Origin: Scatomorpha merdigallinarum
GTDB lineage: Bacteria > Bacillota > Clostridia > Oscillospirales > Oscillospiraceae
Assembly (NCBI GenBank): GCA_018710885.1
Contig: DVJA01000053.1
Coordinates: forward strand, 1-35,786
DNA: 35,786 nucleotides
Direction: 5' to 3'
Part shown: piece after piece, positions 22,636 to 30,910 of the stretch
Layout of the letters: each line of letters begins with the position of its first letter
How positions within the stretch are numbered: position 1 is the stretch's first letter
Translations under genes and position numbers: made by a program
The notes under the pieces: model-generated
Told to the model about the DNA's origin: nothing
The model's database searches: none
The model's input: the letters and a program-made list of their open reading frames with translations, nothing else

Positions 22636-25600
22636 TCAGCGCCAAGGGGTTATGGCCGTGTTGCCTTCAAAGGCGCCTCCGGTCTCAACAAGCACCGCAT
22701 CAGCCGCCTCAAAATCGGAATAGATACGCCCCTGATTGCTCAGCAGGCCCGAGACATGTATGGGCTGGCCGATATAGAGCACGCCGCTGTTGGTGAAGAC
22801 GCCCTCGACGCGCAGCCCGTAATAGTCCGAAAAGTAGGTGGTTATGACGGCGCCGCTGTTGAGCAGCGAGGCGTTTTGCGCTATCTTCAGGCTGACGCCG
22901 TCGGAGTACAGCGAGCCGGTCGCTCCGACTGTGATTTCCGCGCCCTCGTTGAGCTCCAGGCCGCCGGATTGCCGGTACGTCGCACCGTCGCCTATCTCAA
23001 TGGTGGACGCGCCCATGATATCCAGGTTGTTGAGCTGGATTACACGCGAGCCGGAGACGTCAATCTCTAGCGCGGCCGAGAACATGTCCTCGCCGCATAG
23101 GGCCAGCACGCTGCCGCCGGAGACGGTGGCAGAGGTGAGCGGGACATCGTTGTGCGCATCCCAGAGCAGCATGGAACCCTCGCTGACAGTGACGCCCCTC
23201 ATTTCGAAGTAGCCGTCTCTGGTGTACACCCAGGAGCCGCCGGTCACAGTGAGGTCCGTGAGCCCGCTCGCGCCGCGCCAATAACAGATGAGCTCGGCCA
23301 TGCCGCCGTTTTGCACCGTGACGCCGTCGCAGACGAGATCGCCGTTGACGCAGAGTATGGTGCCGTCTACCGTTATCTGCGCGCCCACAGGCATAGTGAG
23401 ATTCCCGGCCACGTAGAGCGGCTTTGTGACGGTCAGCGATTGGGTCAGGCTAAGCTCGTTTTCTACCATTACCGCCTCGACGCCGCCGTCGTTCAGGGCT
23501 TCGAGCAGTTCGGCCTCAGTCGTGACGTGCGCCTGGGGCACATCCCCGTCTATGGGCGTGAAGTCTGCATACCACTCCGTGCCGCTCACCTCGCCGCTGA
23601 CCGTGCCGCAATTCCGGCGCAGGAACACGCCCTCTGTGGTGTTGAACTCGCCGCCCTCGGCTATGTCGAGGGCACCTCCGTCGTACATATCCAGTACGCC
23701 GCAGTTGCAGAGCAGGCCGCCGGAGGGCACCTCTATTGTCCCATCCCGGTGGACCATGTGTCCGGCTATGTCGAGATTGCCCGCTACACTTATATTGCCG
23801 CGGTTGAGCATCTCGCCGCCCATGTAGAAGTAGGAGCCTTCGCCTATATCAATGGCGCCGCAGTTGACGAAGCTGTAGCTATCGAAGCCGAGCAAGTTCT
23901 GCTCTGCGCCCTCGGGGGTGGCGTCGAAAACCATGGAGCCAATGTTGAGGACATCGCACCACAGTGCGTTATATGTTATAAGCTTTATATCGCCGAAGTT
24001 CAGCAGCGACCACGGCGTGTCGCTCTCGTCGGCGTTGTTAATCCAGATGCCGCCGTCAGACTCAACAGTGCCGTAGTTCACGAGCGCAGAGCCCTCTCCT
24101 GCACACCAGACGCCGCAGCTGAGATTGCCGTAGTTTACAAGTGATGCGCCGCTCATCTGCAGCTCGTATCCGTCCTCGGACGAGACGGCCGCGCCCTCGC
24201 TCACTGATATCGGTATCTCAAAATACAGGGTGCCGGCCAACTCTATGCTGCCGTCTATGACGATGGCGCTGATGCCTGACTGGTTTTCCGAGGCTAAACG
24301 CAGCTCGGTGTAGGAAGAGACGTGGTAGGCGTTGGTCCAGTCTATGGCCAGTGTGTGCGTGCCGCCGCCTATTTCCCCGCCGTTTTGCGCCAGGGAGTTG
24401 CCCGTAAGCAGATAGACCGCGGATTCGATATAGGCCGCGCCCTCGGTCACGAGCGTGCCGCCATCGGCAATAATGCTGCCCTCGTCGCGCACTTCCCCGG
24501 CCACCCACAGCACGCCGCCCTCGCGCAGTACGAGCGCGCAGGGAATATTGATATAGGTGTCCTCGCTTATGAGCAGTGGCTTCGTCAGCTCCGTGACGGG
24601 CTGGGAGAATATCACGTCCTCGGAGTCGGGCGCGATGATAACCGCCGGGACGCTGTTGTCGGCCAGAGCGAAGATGAGTTCGGTCTCGCTGCTCACCGTC
24701 ACGGCATCCGCAAAGAGTTCATCCCGCTCTGCGCCGGTCCACTCGGTCAGGCTCGCGCCATTGCCGGCTGTGGGCACGGCCGGAGACTGAGCACCCGGCG
24801 AGGTGACGGCGATTATGATTGCCGCCACGAGTATGAGCGCGGCAGCCCCGGCCATTATCCAGCCCGCGAGCCTGTGCCGCCTGTCACGCGCTGCGGCCGG
24901 GGAGAGAGCAATCGCGGTTTCGCTCTCGGCAGCCTCCTCTGTACCACCGGCGTCGATCGTGACCGTGTCCGGGGCGGGCGGCTCTATGTCCACGCTGTCC
25001 GGGGCGGGCTCGTCCCTGCCGGTGACGGGCTCATCATCGTCTCCGTACTCGGGTGGATAGAAGAATCCTATGTCGTCGGGGTGATATAGCCCCGCGTGCA
25101 GCTCATCCACGGACTGGAAGCGCTTTTCGGGGTTCACCGCCATGCCCTTGAGCAGCGCCCTCTGCTGGCCCGGCGTGATGTCCACGCCCAGCTTGCGCGG
25201 GGTGACTAACTCGTCGGAGAGCAGCCGGTCGAGCGACTGCGGCGGCACGCGGCCCGTCAGGCAAAAGTATATCGTGGCCGAGAGGGCGTAGACGTCCGTC
25301 CACGGCCCCTGGCCCTTGCGCTGGTACTGTTCTATCGGGGCGTAACCCTGTTTGAGGGCCACGGTCATGGTGGTGTCCGTCCCCTGCGAAGCCTCGCGCG
25401 CGCAGCCGAAATCCAGAAGCCGCACCGCGCCGTGCTCGAGCATCAGGTTGTCCGGACTGATGTCGCGGTGTATAAGCCCGGCCTTGTGCATGGCGCTGAG
25501 GGCGGTGAACAGCGGCTCAATGAGCGCAAAGAGCTCGCCGGCGGGAATCTTCCCGCCGCGCTGTTTGGCAAGGTCTATGAAATTGGTGCCCTCGACGTAC

Positions 25601-26067
25601 TCCATAACGATATAGGCCGTGCTGTTGGCCTCGAAGAAGTCGCGCACCATCACTATCTGCGGCTGCTTTTCCATGCGCGCCATCGTGCGCGCCTCGTAAA
25701 GAAAGCGCTTGAGCCCGCGCTCATAGCTCTGGGCGTTTTTGCCCACGAAGCTGTGTACTTCCAGGGAGGTGGCCGAGTGCCGGGTCGCGCGGTCGGTGGG
25801 GAAATATTCCTTTATCGCCACCTTCATCTCAAGACGCAAGTCGCAGCCTATATAGGTTATGCCGAAGCCGCCTTCGCCGAGGACGCGGCCTATGAGATAG
25901 CGCCCCATCAGCACTGTCCCGGGTGGAACGTGATACGGCGCGGGCGTGTACGCGCCCTGCGTCAGTCCGCAGACCGGACAGGTCTCGCCGGGCCGCACCC
26001 GGCTCATGCAATATGGGCAAAATTCATCAGCAGAGGGAATTTCTCTCTCCTCATTCTTCGTAGTCAC
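22636..26067 (-). CDS. Receptor-like Ser/Thr protein kinase with zinc ribbon and large extracellular beta-repeat domain
   Basis: The 1143-residue protein has a zinc ribbon (Cys17, Cys20, Cys30, Cys33) followed by a Hanks-type kinase (about 55-330). The kinase shows a glycine loop GEGGFG (64-69), Lys86 in VAIK, the catalytic loop HRDISPDN (200-207) and DFG (219-221); APIEQY lies in the activation segment. After an acidic Pro-rich linker comes one membrane helix (about 402-421). About 720 outer residues follow, made of short repeated units such as SLVNYGNLSC and GGLLCNCGVLDMYDGGALDI, suggesting a long parallel beta-helix. Start GTG 26067 has GGGAGGTG. It is the last gene of the operon, 87 bp after the smaller kinase, with an internal promoter. 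Ligand unknown. Confidence 0.9.
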   Translation of the reverse strand: MTTKNEEREIPSADEFCPYCMSRVRPGETCPVCGLTQGAYTPAPYHVPPGTVLMGRYLIGRVLGEGGFGITYIGCDLRLEMKVAIKEYFPTDRATRHSATSLEVHSFVGKNAQSYERGLKRFLYEARTMARMEKQPQIVMVRDFFEANSTAYIVMEYVEGTNFIDLAKQRGGKIPAGELFALIEPLFTALSAMHKAGLIHRDISPDNLMLEHGAVRLLDFGCAREASQGTDTTMTVALKQGYAPIEQYQRKGQGPWTDVYALSATIYFCLTGRVPPQSLDRLLSDELVTPRKLGVDITPGQQRALLKGMAVNPEKRFQSVDELHAGLYHPDDIGFFYPPEYGDDDEPVTGRDEPAPDSVDIEPPAPDTVTIDAGGTEEAAESETAIALSPAAARDRRHRLAGWIMAGAAALILVAAIIIAVTSPGAQSPAVPTAGNGASLTEWTGAERDELFADAVTVSSETELIFALADNSVPAVIIAPDSEDVIFSQPVTELTKPLLISEDTYINIPCALVLREGGVLWVAGEVRDEGSIIADGGTLVTEGAAYIESAVYLLTGNSLAQNGGEIGGGTHTLAIDWTNAYHVSSYTELRLASENQSGISAIVIDGSIELAGTLYFEIPISVSEGAAVSSEDGYELQMSGASLVNYGNLSCGVWCAGEGSALVNYGTVESDGGIWINNADESDTPWSLLNFGDIKLITYNALWCDVLNIGSMVFDATPEGAEQNLLGFDSYSFVNCGAIDIGEGSYFYMGGEMLNRGNISVAGNLDIAGHMVHRDGTIEVPSGGLLCNCGVLDMYDGGALDIAEGGEFNTTEGVFLRRNCGTVSGEVSGTEWYADFTPIDGDVPQAHVTTEAELLEALNDGGVEAVMVENELSLTQSLTVTKPLYVAGNLTMPVGAQITVDGTILCVNGDLVCDGVTVQNGGMAELICYWRGASGLTDLTVTGGSWVYTRDGYFEMRGVTVSEGSMLLWDAHNDVPLTSATVSGGSVLALCGEDMFSAALEIDVSGSRVIQLNNLDIMGASTIEIGDGATYRQSGGLELNEGAEITVGATGSLYSDGVSLKIAQNASLLNSGAVITTYFSDYYGLRVEGVFTNSGVLYIGQPIHVSGLLSNQGRIYSDFEAADAVLVETGGAFEGNTAITPWR

Positions 26068-26108
26068 CGCAATTCACCTCCCTCTGTATCTGAAATCCAT
26101 TCCGGCCC

Positions 26109-26137
26109 AGTATACAACAAATCCTTGTATGTGGCAA
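26109..26137 (-). promoter_or_regulatory. Internal promoter for the receptor-like kinase gene
   Basis: On the minus strand TTGCCA (26137-26132), 17 bases, and TATACT (26114-26109) lie in the only sizeable gap of the operon. The large kinase can thus be made independently of the upstream genes. Confidence 0.75.
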
Positions 26138-26154
26138 GTTGGTGTGCCCGTACA

Positions 26155-27144
26155 TCACGCGCGTCCCCTCCTCAGCAGTCGGTCCAGAAGCCGCCTGAAA
26201 AATGACGGTCTCCGCACGTTGGAGGCAACCTCTGCATATGCAGGCGACAGCTCACGCAGCAGGTCGTCCGCAGTCTGTGTGCGGTCCATGGGCTGCACCG
26301 CCATGCCGTGCAGAATGGCGGCGTCCTCCCAGGGAGTGAGCGCCACGCCCAGCTCGACGAGCGGTTTCAGCGGGTCGTTGTCCAGGCGATCGACGGCGTC
26401 CGGCGGGTTGGTGCCCGAGAGCAGGTAGTAGATGGTGGCGCACAGGGCGTACACGTCCGTCCACGTGCCCTGGCCGCTGGTGATGTACTGCTCTATCGGC
26501 GCGTAACCCAGCTTGAGCAGGACCGTTTTATGACTTTTGCTCATGCTGCGCGCGGAGCCGAAGTCTATGAGCTTGAGCGTGCCATCAGGCATCCACATTA
26601 TGTTGTCGGGCGTGATATCGCGGTGCAGTATTCCGGCACGGTGCATGTATGAGATGTCCTGCAGCAGCCGCGGCAGCTTCGGCAGCAGCTCCTCGGGCGG
26701 GATTCTCCCGCCCAGCTCCTGCGCCTTCTTATAGAGTGGTACGCCGTCCAGGTACTCCATGACGAGGTATGCCGTGCCGTTGGCGTTGAAGGTGTTGACA
26801 ACCCGGACCACCGAATCGACGTTGCGCAGGGAGGCGAGCGTCTTCATTTCGTCGCTGAAGCGCGTGAGCCCAGCGGCGTACTCCTCCTCGCGCCCGGGGA
26901 TGGGCACGGCGGTAATACCGTCCTCGGAGCGGGTGGCGCAGTGCATGGGGAAGTACTCCTTTACCGCAACAGCGCCCGTCTCCCTGTCTCCGCTGCCGGT
27001 GATTGGCGCAAACCCGGTGGCCTTATAGGTTATTCCGAAGCCGCCCTCGCCCAGCACGCAGTCTATTATATAGTAATCCCATGACGCAGCGCCGGTCAGC
27101 CTCGTACCCGCGTCGAGAGCGCCAAAATTGTTGCTACCGCTCAT
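26155..27144 (-). CDS. Soluble Ser/Thr protein kinase (Hanks type)
   Basis: The 329-residue kinase has GEGGFGITY (residues 32-40), Lys62 in VAVKEYFP, HRDITPDN (174-181) and DFGSAR (194-199), so all catalytic residues are present. The shared GEGGFGITY, KEYFP and GYAPIEQY blocks show it is a close relative of the kinase domain of the next gene. No membrane helix is evident; the C-terminus is strongly basic (RRLLDRLLRRGRA) and might bind membrane or nucleic acid. The start at 27144 lies one base after the stop of the protease-FHA gene, so the two are translationally coupled. Likely substrates are the Thr residues of the operon's FHA proteins, by analogy with other bacterial FHA/kinase pairs. Confidence 0.92.
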   Translation of the reverse strand: MSGSNNFGALDAGTRLTGAASWDYYIIDCVLGEGGFGITYKATGFAPITGSGDRETGAVAVKEYFPMHCATRSEDGITAVPIPGREEEYAAGLTRFSDEMKTLASLRNVDSVVRVVNTFNANGTAYLVMEYLDGVPLYKKAQELGGRIPPEELLPKLPRLLQDISYMHRAGILHRDITPDNIMWMPDGTLKLIDFGSARSMSKSHKTVLLKLGYAPIEQYITSGQGTWTDVYALCATIYYLLSGTNPPDAVDRLDNDPLKPLVELGVALTPWEDAAILHGMAVQPMDRTQTADDLLRELSPAYAEVASNVRRPSFFRRLLDRLLRRGRA

Positions 27145-27145
27145 A

Positions 27146-28501
27146 TCAGGCGCCTCCCTTTACGTCGATTATAAAGCTCTGTTCGTCAGAGCCGAGGCTG
27201 AACATGTCGCCCGCTTTGAGCGTTGCCGTCTCGTTGGGCGAAAGCCTGCGGCCGTTGACAAACGTGCCGTAGGTCGAGCCGAGATCGCGCAGGTACACGA
27301 CGTTTCCGTTGGTGCTCAGCTCGCAGTGCGTCCTGCTCACTCCGTTGACCCCTGCGGGGTACACGAAGCTGCACTGCTGCCCGTCGCGGCCTATCCGGAC
27401 TGTGCCGTCTATTGCGAACCTGCGCCCGGCGAAGGCTCCATTGAGCCCCTGGAATCTAAAAGCCGTGGAAGCGGCGGCAGAGGCAGTCGCGGGCGGCACG
27501 TTCGCCGCGGGGGCAGACGTGCCCTTCCTGCTGCGCAGCACAAGCACGAGCACAACTGCAATCACGACAACTGCGGCGGCTATGCCCACATACAGCCAGA
27601 CGCTGGCGCCGCTGTCCGGCTCATATACGTCGTAGGCTATGCCCAGCTCGTCGAGCTTGTCGGCGACATAGCTAATGCGCACGGCGTAGGACGAAGTGTT
27701 GCCGCTCGTGGGCGTGACCGTGTAGGTGTTGATGCCGATGACTGCACCGTCGGCGTTGAGCAGCGGGCCGCCGGAGTTGCCGGAGTTTATGGTGGCGTCG
27801 TGCTGGATAAGCCGCGTGTTGCCGAGGTTGGAGGACGTGGTAAACCTGGAAATGACGCCGGAGGTGACGGTGACGTTCTCGACGCTGGCGGGACGCTCCA
27901 TACCGTAGCTGCCCACCTCGGTCTGGTCGGAGGTGCCGGGGTAGCCGAGCGCGTAGACCGTTTCAGTTTCGCTCACGGCGCCCTCGTCCGGCAGCAGAGG
28001 CAGGGCCACGCGGCCCGTCGGCGCGGACGCCGCCTTGACTATAGCGTAGTCCGGGTAACCGCTCTCGGAGTAGTAGAGCACCTCGCATGGGACGCACTGG
28101 CTCTGATCAACGGTGTGCGTGAGCGGGTCCCAGGAGAGGTCGTTGAGCATGATGTACACGTTGGACGCCGGTATGCTTGTGACGCCCAGGTAGTTACCGT
28201 TGGCGTCGTAGACTTCGGGCTCAAAGGTCACAACGTGCGTGTTGGTGACGAAGTTCACCGTCTCCTGCCCTGCCTCGCCCACGCCGAAACCAGAGCCGAA
28301 GCTGTAACCCATCGTCTGTATGTACAGGTCCCCGGCGCTGTCCATGAGCAGCTCCGTCGGGCCGTAGGCCGCGATGCGAACCACTCCGTTGCGGCTTGAA
28401 TTTACGCCGTCGCCGCTCCCAGCTGCGTATGCCCCGCAGGTAAACGCGGCAAGCGCCATTATAAGGGCCAGAGCCAATGCGGCATATCTCTTTTTCATCA
28501 T
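27146..28501 (-). CDS. Exported trypsin-like serine protease joined by a membrane helix to a cytosolic FHA domain
   Basis: The 451-residue protein begins with a signal or anchor segment (MMKKRYAALALALIMALAAF). An S1-type protease domain follows, with His89 (TNTHVV), Asp151 (DYAIVKA) and Ser243 (NSGNSGGP). A second membrane helix (about 303-322) leads to an Ala/Pro linker and a C-terminal FHA domain (about 350-447), with GR at 371-372, SRTH at 389-392, GSTYGTFVNG and a final beta strand. This topology puts the protease outside and the phosphothreonine reader inside. AGGAG lies seven bases before ATG 28501. It sits 13 bp after the PP2C gene and one base before the soluble kinase gene. Substrate unknown. 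Confidence 0.9.
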   Translation of the reverse strand: MMKKRYAALALALIMALAAFTCGAYAAGSGDGVNSSRNGVVRIAAYGPTELLMDSAGDLYIQTMGYSFGSGFGVGEAGQETVNFVTNTHVVTFEPEVYDANGNYLGVTSIPASNVYIMLNDLSWDPLTHTVDQSQCVPCEVLYYSESGYPDYAIVKAASAPTGRVALPLLPDEGAVSETETVYALGYPGTSDQTEVGSYGMERPASVENVTVTSGVISRFTTSSNLGNTRLIQHDATINSGNSGGPLLNADGAVIGINTYTVTPTSGNTSSYAVRISYVADKLDELGIAYDVYEPDSGASVWLYVGIAAAVVVIAVVLVLVLRSRKGTSAPAANVPPATASAAASTAFRFQGLNGAFAGRRFAIDGTVRIGRDGQQCSFVYPAGVNGVSRTHCELSTNGNVVYLRDLGSTYGTFVNGRRLSPNETATLKAGDMFSLGSDEQSFIIDVKGGA

Positions 28502-28514
28502 TATCCCTCTCCTT

Positions 28515-29264
28515 TCACAGTTCAACCCAGATTGCGGCGGCAGTGTTGTTATCATTTTCGCTGCCGGCCCGGTTCGCTATATGGCGGCGCATACGTTCCA
28601 GCCATTCTGCAGGGCCGGATGCGGTCAGAAGTTCCACGGCCATCTCGTCCTCATACACATACTCCCAAAACCCGTCGCTGCACAACAGAAACGCATGCCT
28701 CCCCTTTGCAAGCACGGCCTCGCCGGTCGTGACATTCAGTTCCCCGCTCTGCCCGAGAGCGCGCAGAACCCGGTTGCGGTCAGGGTGGAAACGTATCTGC
28801 TCAGGCGTTATCTCGCCAAGCTGTACGGCAATTTGAGGCAGGCTGTGGTCGAGGGTCTGAAAGGCCAGCCGCCCGTTGTCAAAGTGGTAGAGCCGGGAAT
28901 CGCCCACATGTGCCCACGCCGCCTTGTGTCCGCAAATACTCAAAACCACGGCTGTGGTTTTCATTGAGCACAGCTGCCCCTGGCAAGCAAGCACAGCCCT
29001 GTGCGCTGACTTTAGCAGCTCTGTGAGCCGCTCTGAACCGTCTCCCGGGTGCCAGTCCGCGCATATGAGCCCGGCAGCCGCCTGCGATGCAATCCGGCCG
29101 CCCCCGTGGCCGCCCAGGCCGTCGGCTACCACGCAGCAGATTGCGGTTGTATCATCTGCCGTCACTATCTGTACGAAGTCCTCGTTGTCCTCCCTGCCGC
29201 CAATGTCCGTGTAGGAGGCGCTTTGAACCTTTATTTTTTCCCGTCTTCGTCCTAATCTCAGCAT
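28515..29264 (-). CDS. Soluble PP2C-type Ser/Thr phosphatase
   Basis: The 249-residue metal-dependent phosphatase shows the PP2C landmarks in order: DIGGREDNEDF (residues 20-30), VADGLGGHGGG (46-56, metal-binding Asp48), TTAVVLSI, HVGDSRLYHF, DHSLPQ, LCSDGFWEY and a terminal NDNNTAAAIWVEL with the last metal-ligand Asp. It has no membrane segment, so it acts in the cytosol and can reverse phosphorylation by either kinase of the operon. The gene overlaps the end of the membrane PP2C gene by seven bases. Confidence 0.93.
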   Translation of the reverse strand: MLRLGRRREKIKVQSASYTDIGGREDNEDFVQIVTADDTTAICCVVADGLGGHGGGRIASQAAAGLICADWHPGDGSERLTELLKSAHRAVLACQGQLCSMKTTAVVLSICGHKAAWAHVGDSRLYHFDNGRLAFQTLDHSLPQIAVQLGEITPEQIRFHPDRNRVLRALGQSGELNVTTGEAVLAKGRHAFLLCSDGFWEYVYEDEMAVELLTASGPAEWLERMRRHIANRAGSENDNNTAAAIWVEL

Positions 29265-30220
29265 TTAATCACCACCGCAGTGTAGTTGTCCTGCCCGGGC
29301 CAGGAGTGCAGCCTGATGGCCGCGCCAATGGCTTCTGCCGCGGCTTGCGCATCGTTCTTCAGCGCAGCTTTCAGTTCGTCTTCTCCCAGGGCGTTGTACA
29401 CCCCGTCGGTCATGAGGATGAAGCTGTCCCCTCTAAGCGCTTTGACGGGCGCCTCACACTGGTCTATATATTTTATCTGCCCCATTCCCAGATAGCTTGT
29501 CAGGCCGGCGGCCCGGGGATGCGCAGCGGCCCCGGCGATGGTGCCGCTCCCGTTTACCGCCAGCAGCTCCAGTTCATGGCGGTATATGTGTTCACGGTTG
29601 AGCTGCATCAGCTCGCCGTCCCTGTAGAGATAGATGCGGCTGTCCCCAACGGACAGGAAGTGGAAATAACCGTCCTTCAGCAGTCCCAGCACTATAGTAG
29701 AACCGCATTGCCCAATGCGGCTGTATCCCAGGAAACGGTTCACGGCATCGTTTGCGCAGCGCAGCAGCTCCAGCAGTGTCTGCTCCGGGTTTCGGCCCGT
29801 GTCTGCGTCACATATAAAGTTGTCCATCACTGCGGAAACCGCCGTTTGACTGACGCGGTCACCATCGGAGAGCCCTCCCATTCCATCGGCGACAGCCACA
29901 AGCAGTCCGTGAGTTTCCTCAATCTCCGCAGGTGAGACGGAAAAGCTGTCCTGCTGCGAACTGCGCTCACCCTGCTCATGCAGCTTCCCGACCAGCGGGT
30001 GAGACGCCGCCGCGCAGGTCCGGCGCTTTTTCCTGAGCATAAGCCACGCCGCTATTGCTGCCGCAACAGCCAGCAGCACCAGTATCGCCGGCAGAACCCA
30101 CACCGGGACGGCAGCTCCGGCCTCGCCGCCTCCGGAGGGCACGGGGGTCTCAACCACCCCGGCAACCTCCTGCCCGTCAGGAGCCTCGGCCACCGGCGTA
30201 TATACGATATCGGCCTCCAT
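29258..30220 (-). CDS. Membrane-anchored PP2C-type phosphatase
   Basis: The 320-residue protein has a short acidic/Pro-rich N-terminus likely outside, a membrane helix (about 38-62, ending in RKKRR), and a cytosolic PP2C domain. The domain shows GERSSQQDSF (a variant of the RxxNED motif), AVADGMGGLSDGD, GSTIVLGLL, SVGDSRIYLY, LMTDGVYNAL and PGQDNYTAVVI. In the first motif Gln-Asp replaces the usual Asn-Glu-Asp, but the metal Asp residues remain. It begins three bases after the zinc-ribbon FHA gene and overlaps the soluble PP2C gene, so the two phosphatases are made together. Localisation suggests it acts on membrane partners such as the receptor kinase or FHA proteins. Confidence 0.9.
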   Translation of the reverse strand: MEADIVYTPVAEAPDGQEVAGVVETPVPSGGGEAGAAVPVWVLPAILVLLAVAAAIAAWLMLRKKRRTCAAASHPLVGKLHEQGERSSQQDSFSVSPAEIEETHGLLVAVADGMGGLSDGDRVSQTAVSAVMDNFICDADTGRNPEQTLLELLRCANDAVNRFLGYSRIGQCGSTIVLGLLKDGYFHFLSVGDSRIYLYRDGELMQLNREHIYRHELELLAVNGSGTIAGAAAHPRAAGLTSYLGMGQIKYIDQCEAPVKALRGDSFILMTDGVYNALGEDELKAALKNDAQAAAEAIGAAIRLHSWPGQDNYTAVVIKC

Positions 30221-30223
30221 AGC

Positions 30224-30892
30224 TCAAACCTTCCCCCAGTTGAAGTGTTCTCCGCACAGCGCCACGAAAATCAGCTTGCTGGTGCCAATTGTGATAACGT
30301 CGTAGTTGTTGAGCTCCACGGCGTTGAGCACCGTCTTGCCGTTCACCTTGATGAGGTTGCGTCCAGCGGAAGGCCCTACAAAGTACACCGCGTCCACGTC
30401 GTCAAAGGCTATCATCGCGTGGTTGCGGCGGGAAATCTGCTGGTCGCCGCCTATGCGCACGTCGCCCTCTTCGCGGCCTATGTAGTTGTATCCTGCGTGC
30501 AGGCGGTAGTCGCTGCCACGCGAGGGGCCGTCTATGCAGACCAGCCAGCCCACAACCGGTTCAACACCGCCATCCACGTTCAGGCCGCCGCCGATTATGG
30601 TGTGCTGGAAATCGCCGCCGCCCATTCTCCCCGGCTGCGCACCGTATGGAGGCTCGGTCGGCGAAAAACCGCCCTGGCCACCTGACGGCTGGCTGCCATA
30701 GGTCCTGTCCGCGGGCTCGGTGGGCGGCACGCCCCCGGACGGCATGCCGTTGGGAGCTTTCTCCGTGGGCGGGACAGTGCCGCCGGTCGGGCCAGGAGCG
30801 CCCTCCCTGCAATAAGGACAGCTATCGTGCGTCTTGGGGTTGTAAAAGCGTCCGCACTTGCCGCAGCGTGTGAAATTGTTGTTGATTTCCAT
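30224..30892 (-). CDS. Zinc-ribbon FHA-domain protein with Pro-Thr-Glu motifs
   Basis: The 222-residue protein has an N-terminal zinc ribbon (Cys10, Cys13, Cys25, Cys28) and a flexible Pro/Gly linker (about 30-105). The linker holds three similar motifs with Thr before Glu: VPPTEK (Thr43), VPPTEP (Thr58) and FSPTEP (Thr79). A C-terminal FHA domain has GR at 139-140 and SRRNH at 154-158. The layout recalls GarA/FhaA-type proteins, where a kinase phosphorylates an N-terminal Thr that then binds FHA domains; that parallel is inference. No membrane segment is present. It starts 18 bp after the membrane FHA gene. Confidence 0.88.
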   Translation of the reverse strand: MEINNNFTRCGKCGRFYNPKTHDSCPYCREGAPGPTGGTVPPTEKAPNGMPSGGVPPTEPADRTYGSQPSGGQGGFSPTEPPYGAQPGRMGGGDFQHTIIGGGLNVDGGVEPVVGWLVCIDGPSRGSDYRLHAGYNYIGREEGDVRIGGDQQISRRNHAMIAFDDVDAVYFVGPSAGRNLIKVNGKTVLNAVELNNYDVITIGTSKLIFVALCGEHFNWGKV

Positions 30893-30910
30893 GAAAATAC
30901 CTCCTCTGTG

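Noticed and set aside
23000..25000. CRISPR or tandem DNA repeats within the receptor kinase gene
   Set aside because: The repetition is at the protein level (short beta units); the DNA shows no exact direct repeats with regular spacers.
27128..28399. 423-codon open frame on the plus strand
   Set aside because: It is antisense to the protease-FHA gene, has no ribosome site and shows no domain. The minus-strand protein has intact catalytic and FHA motifs.
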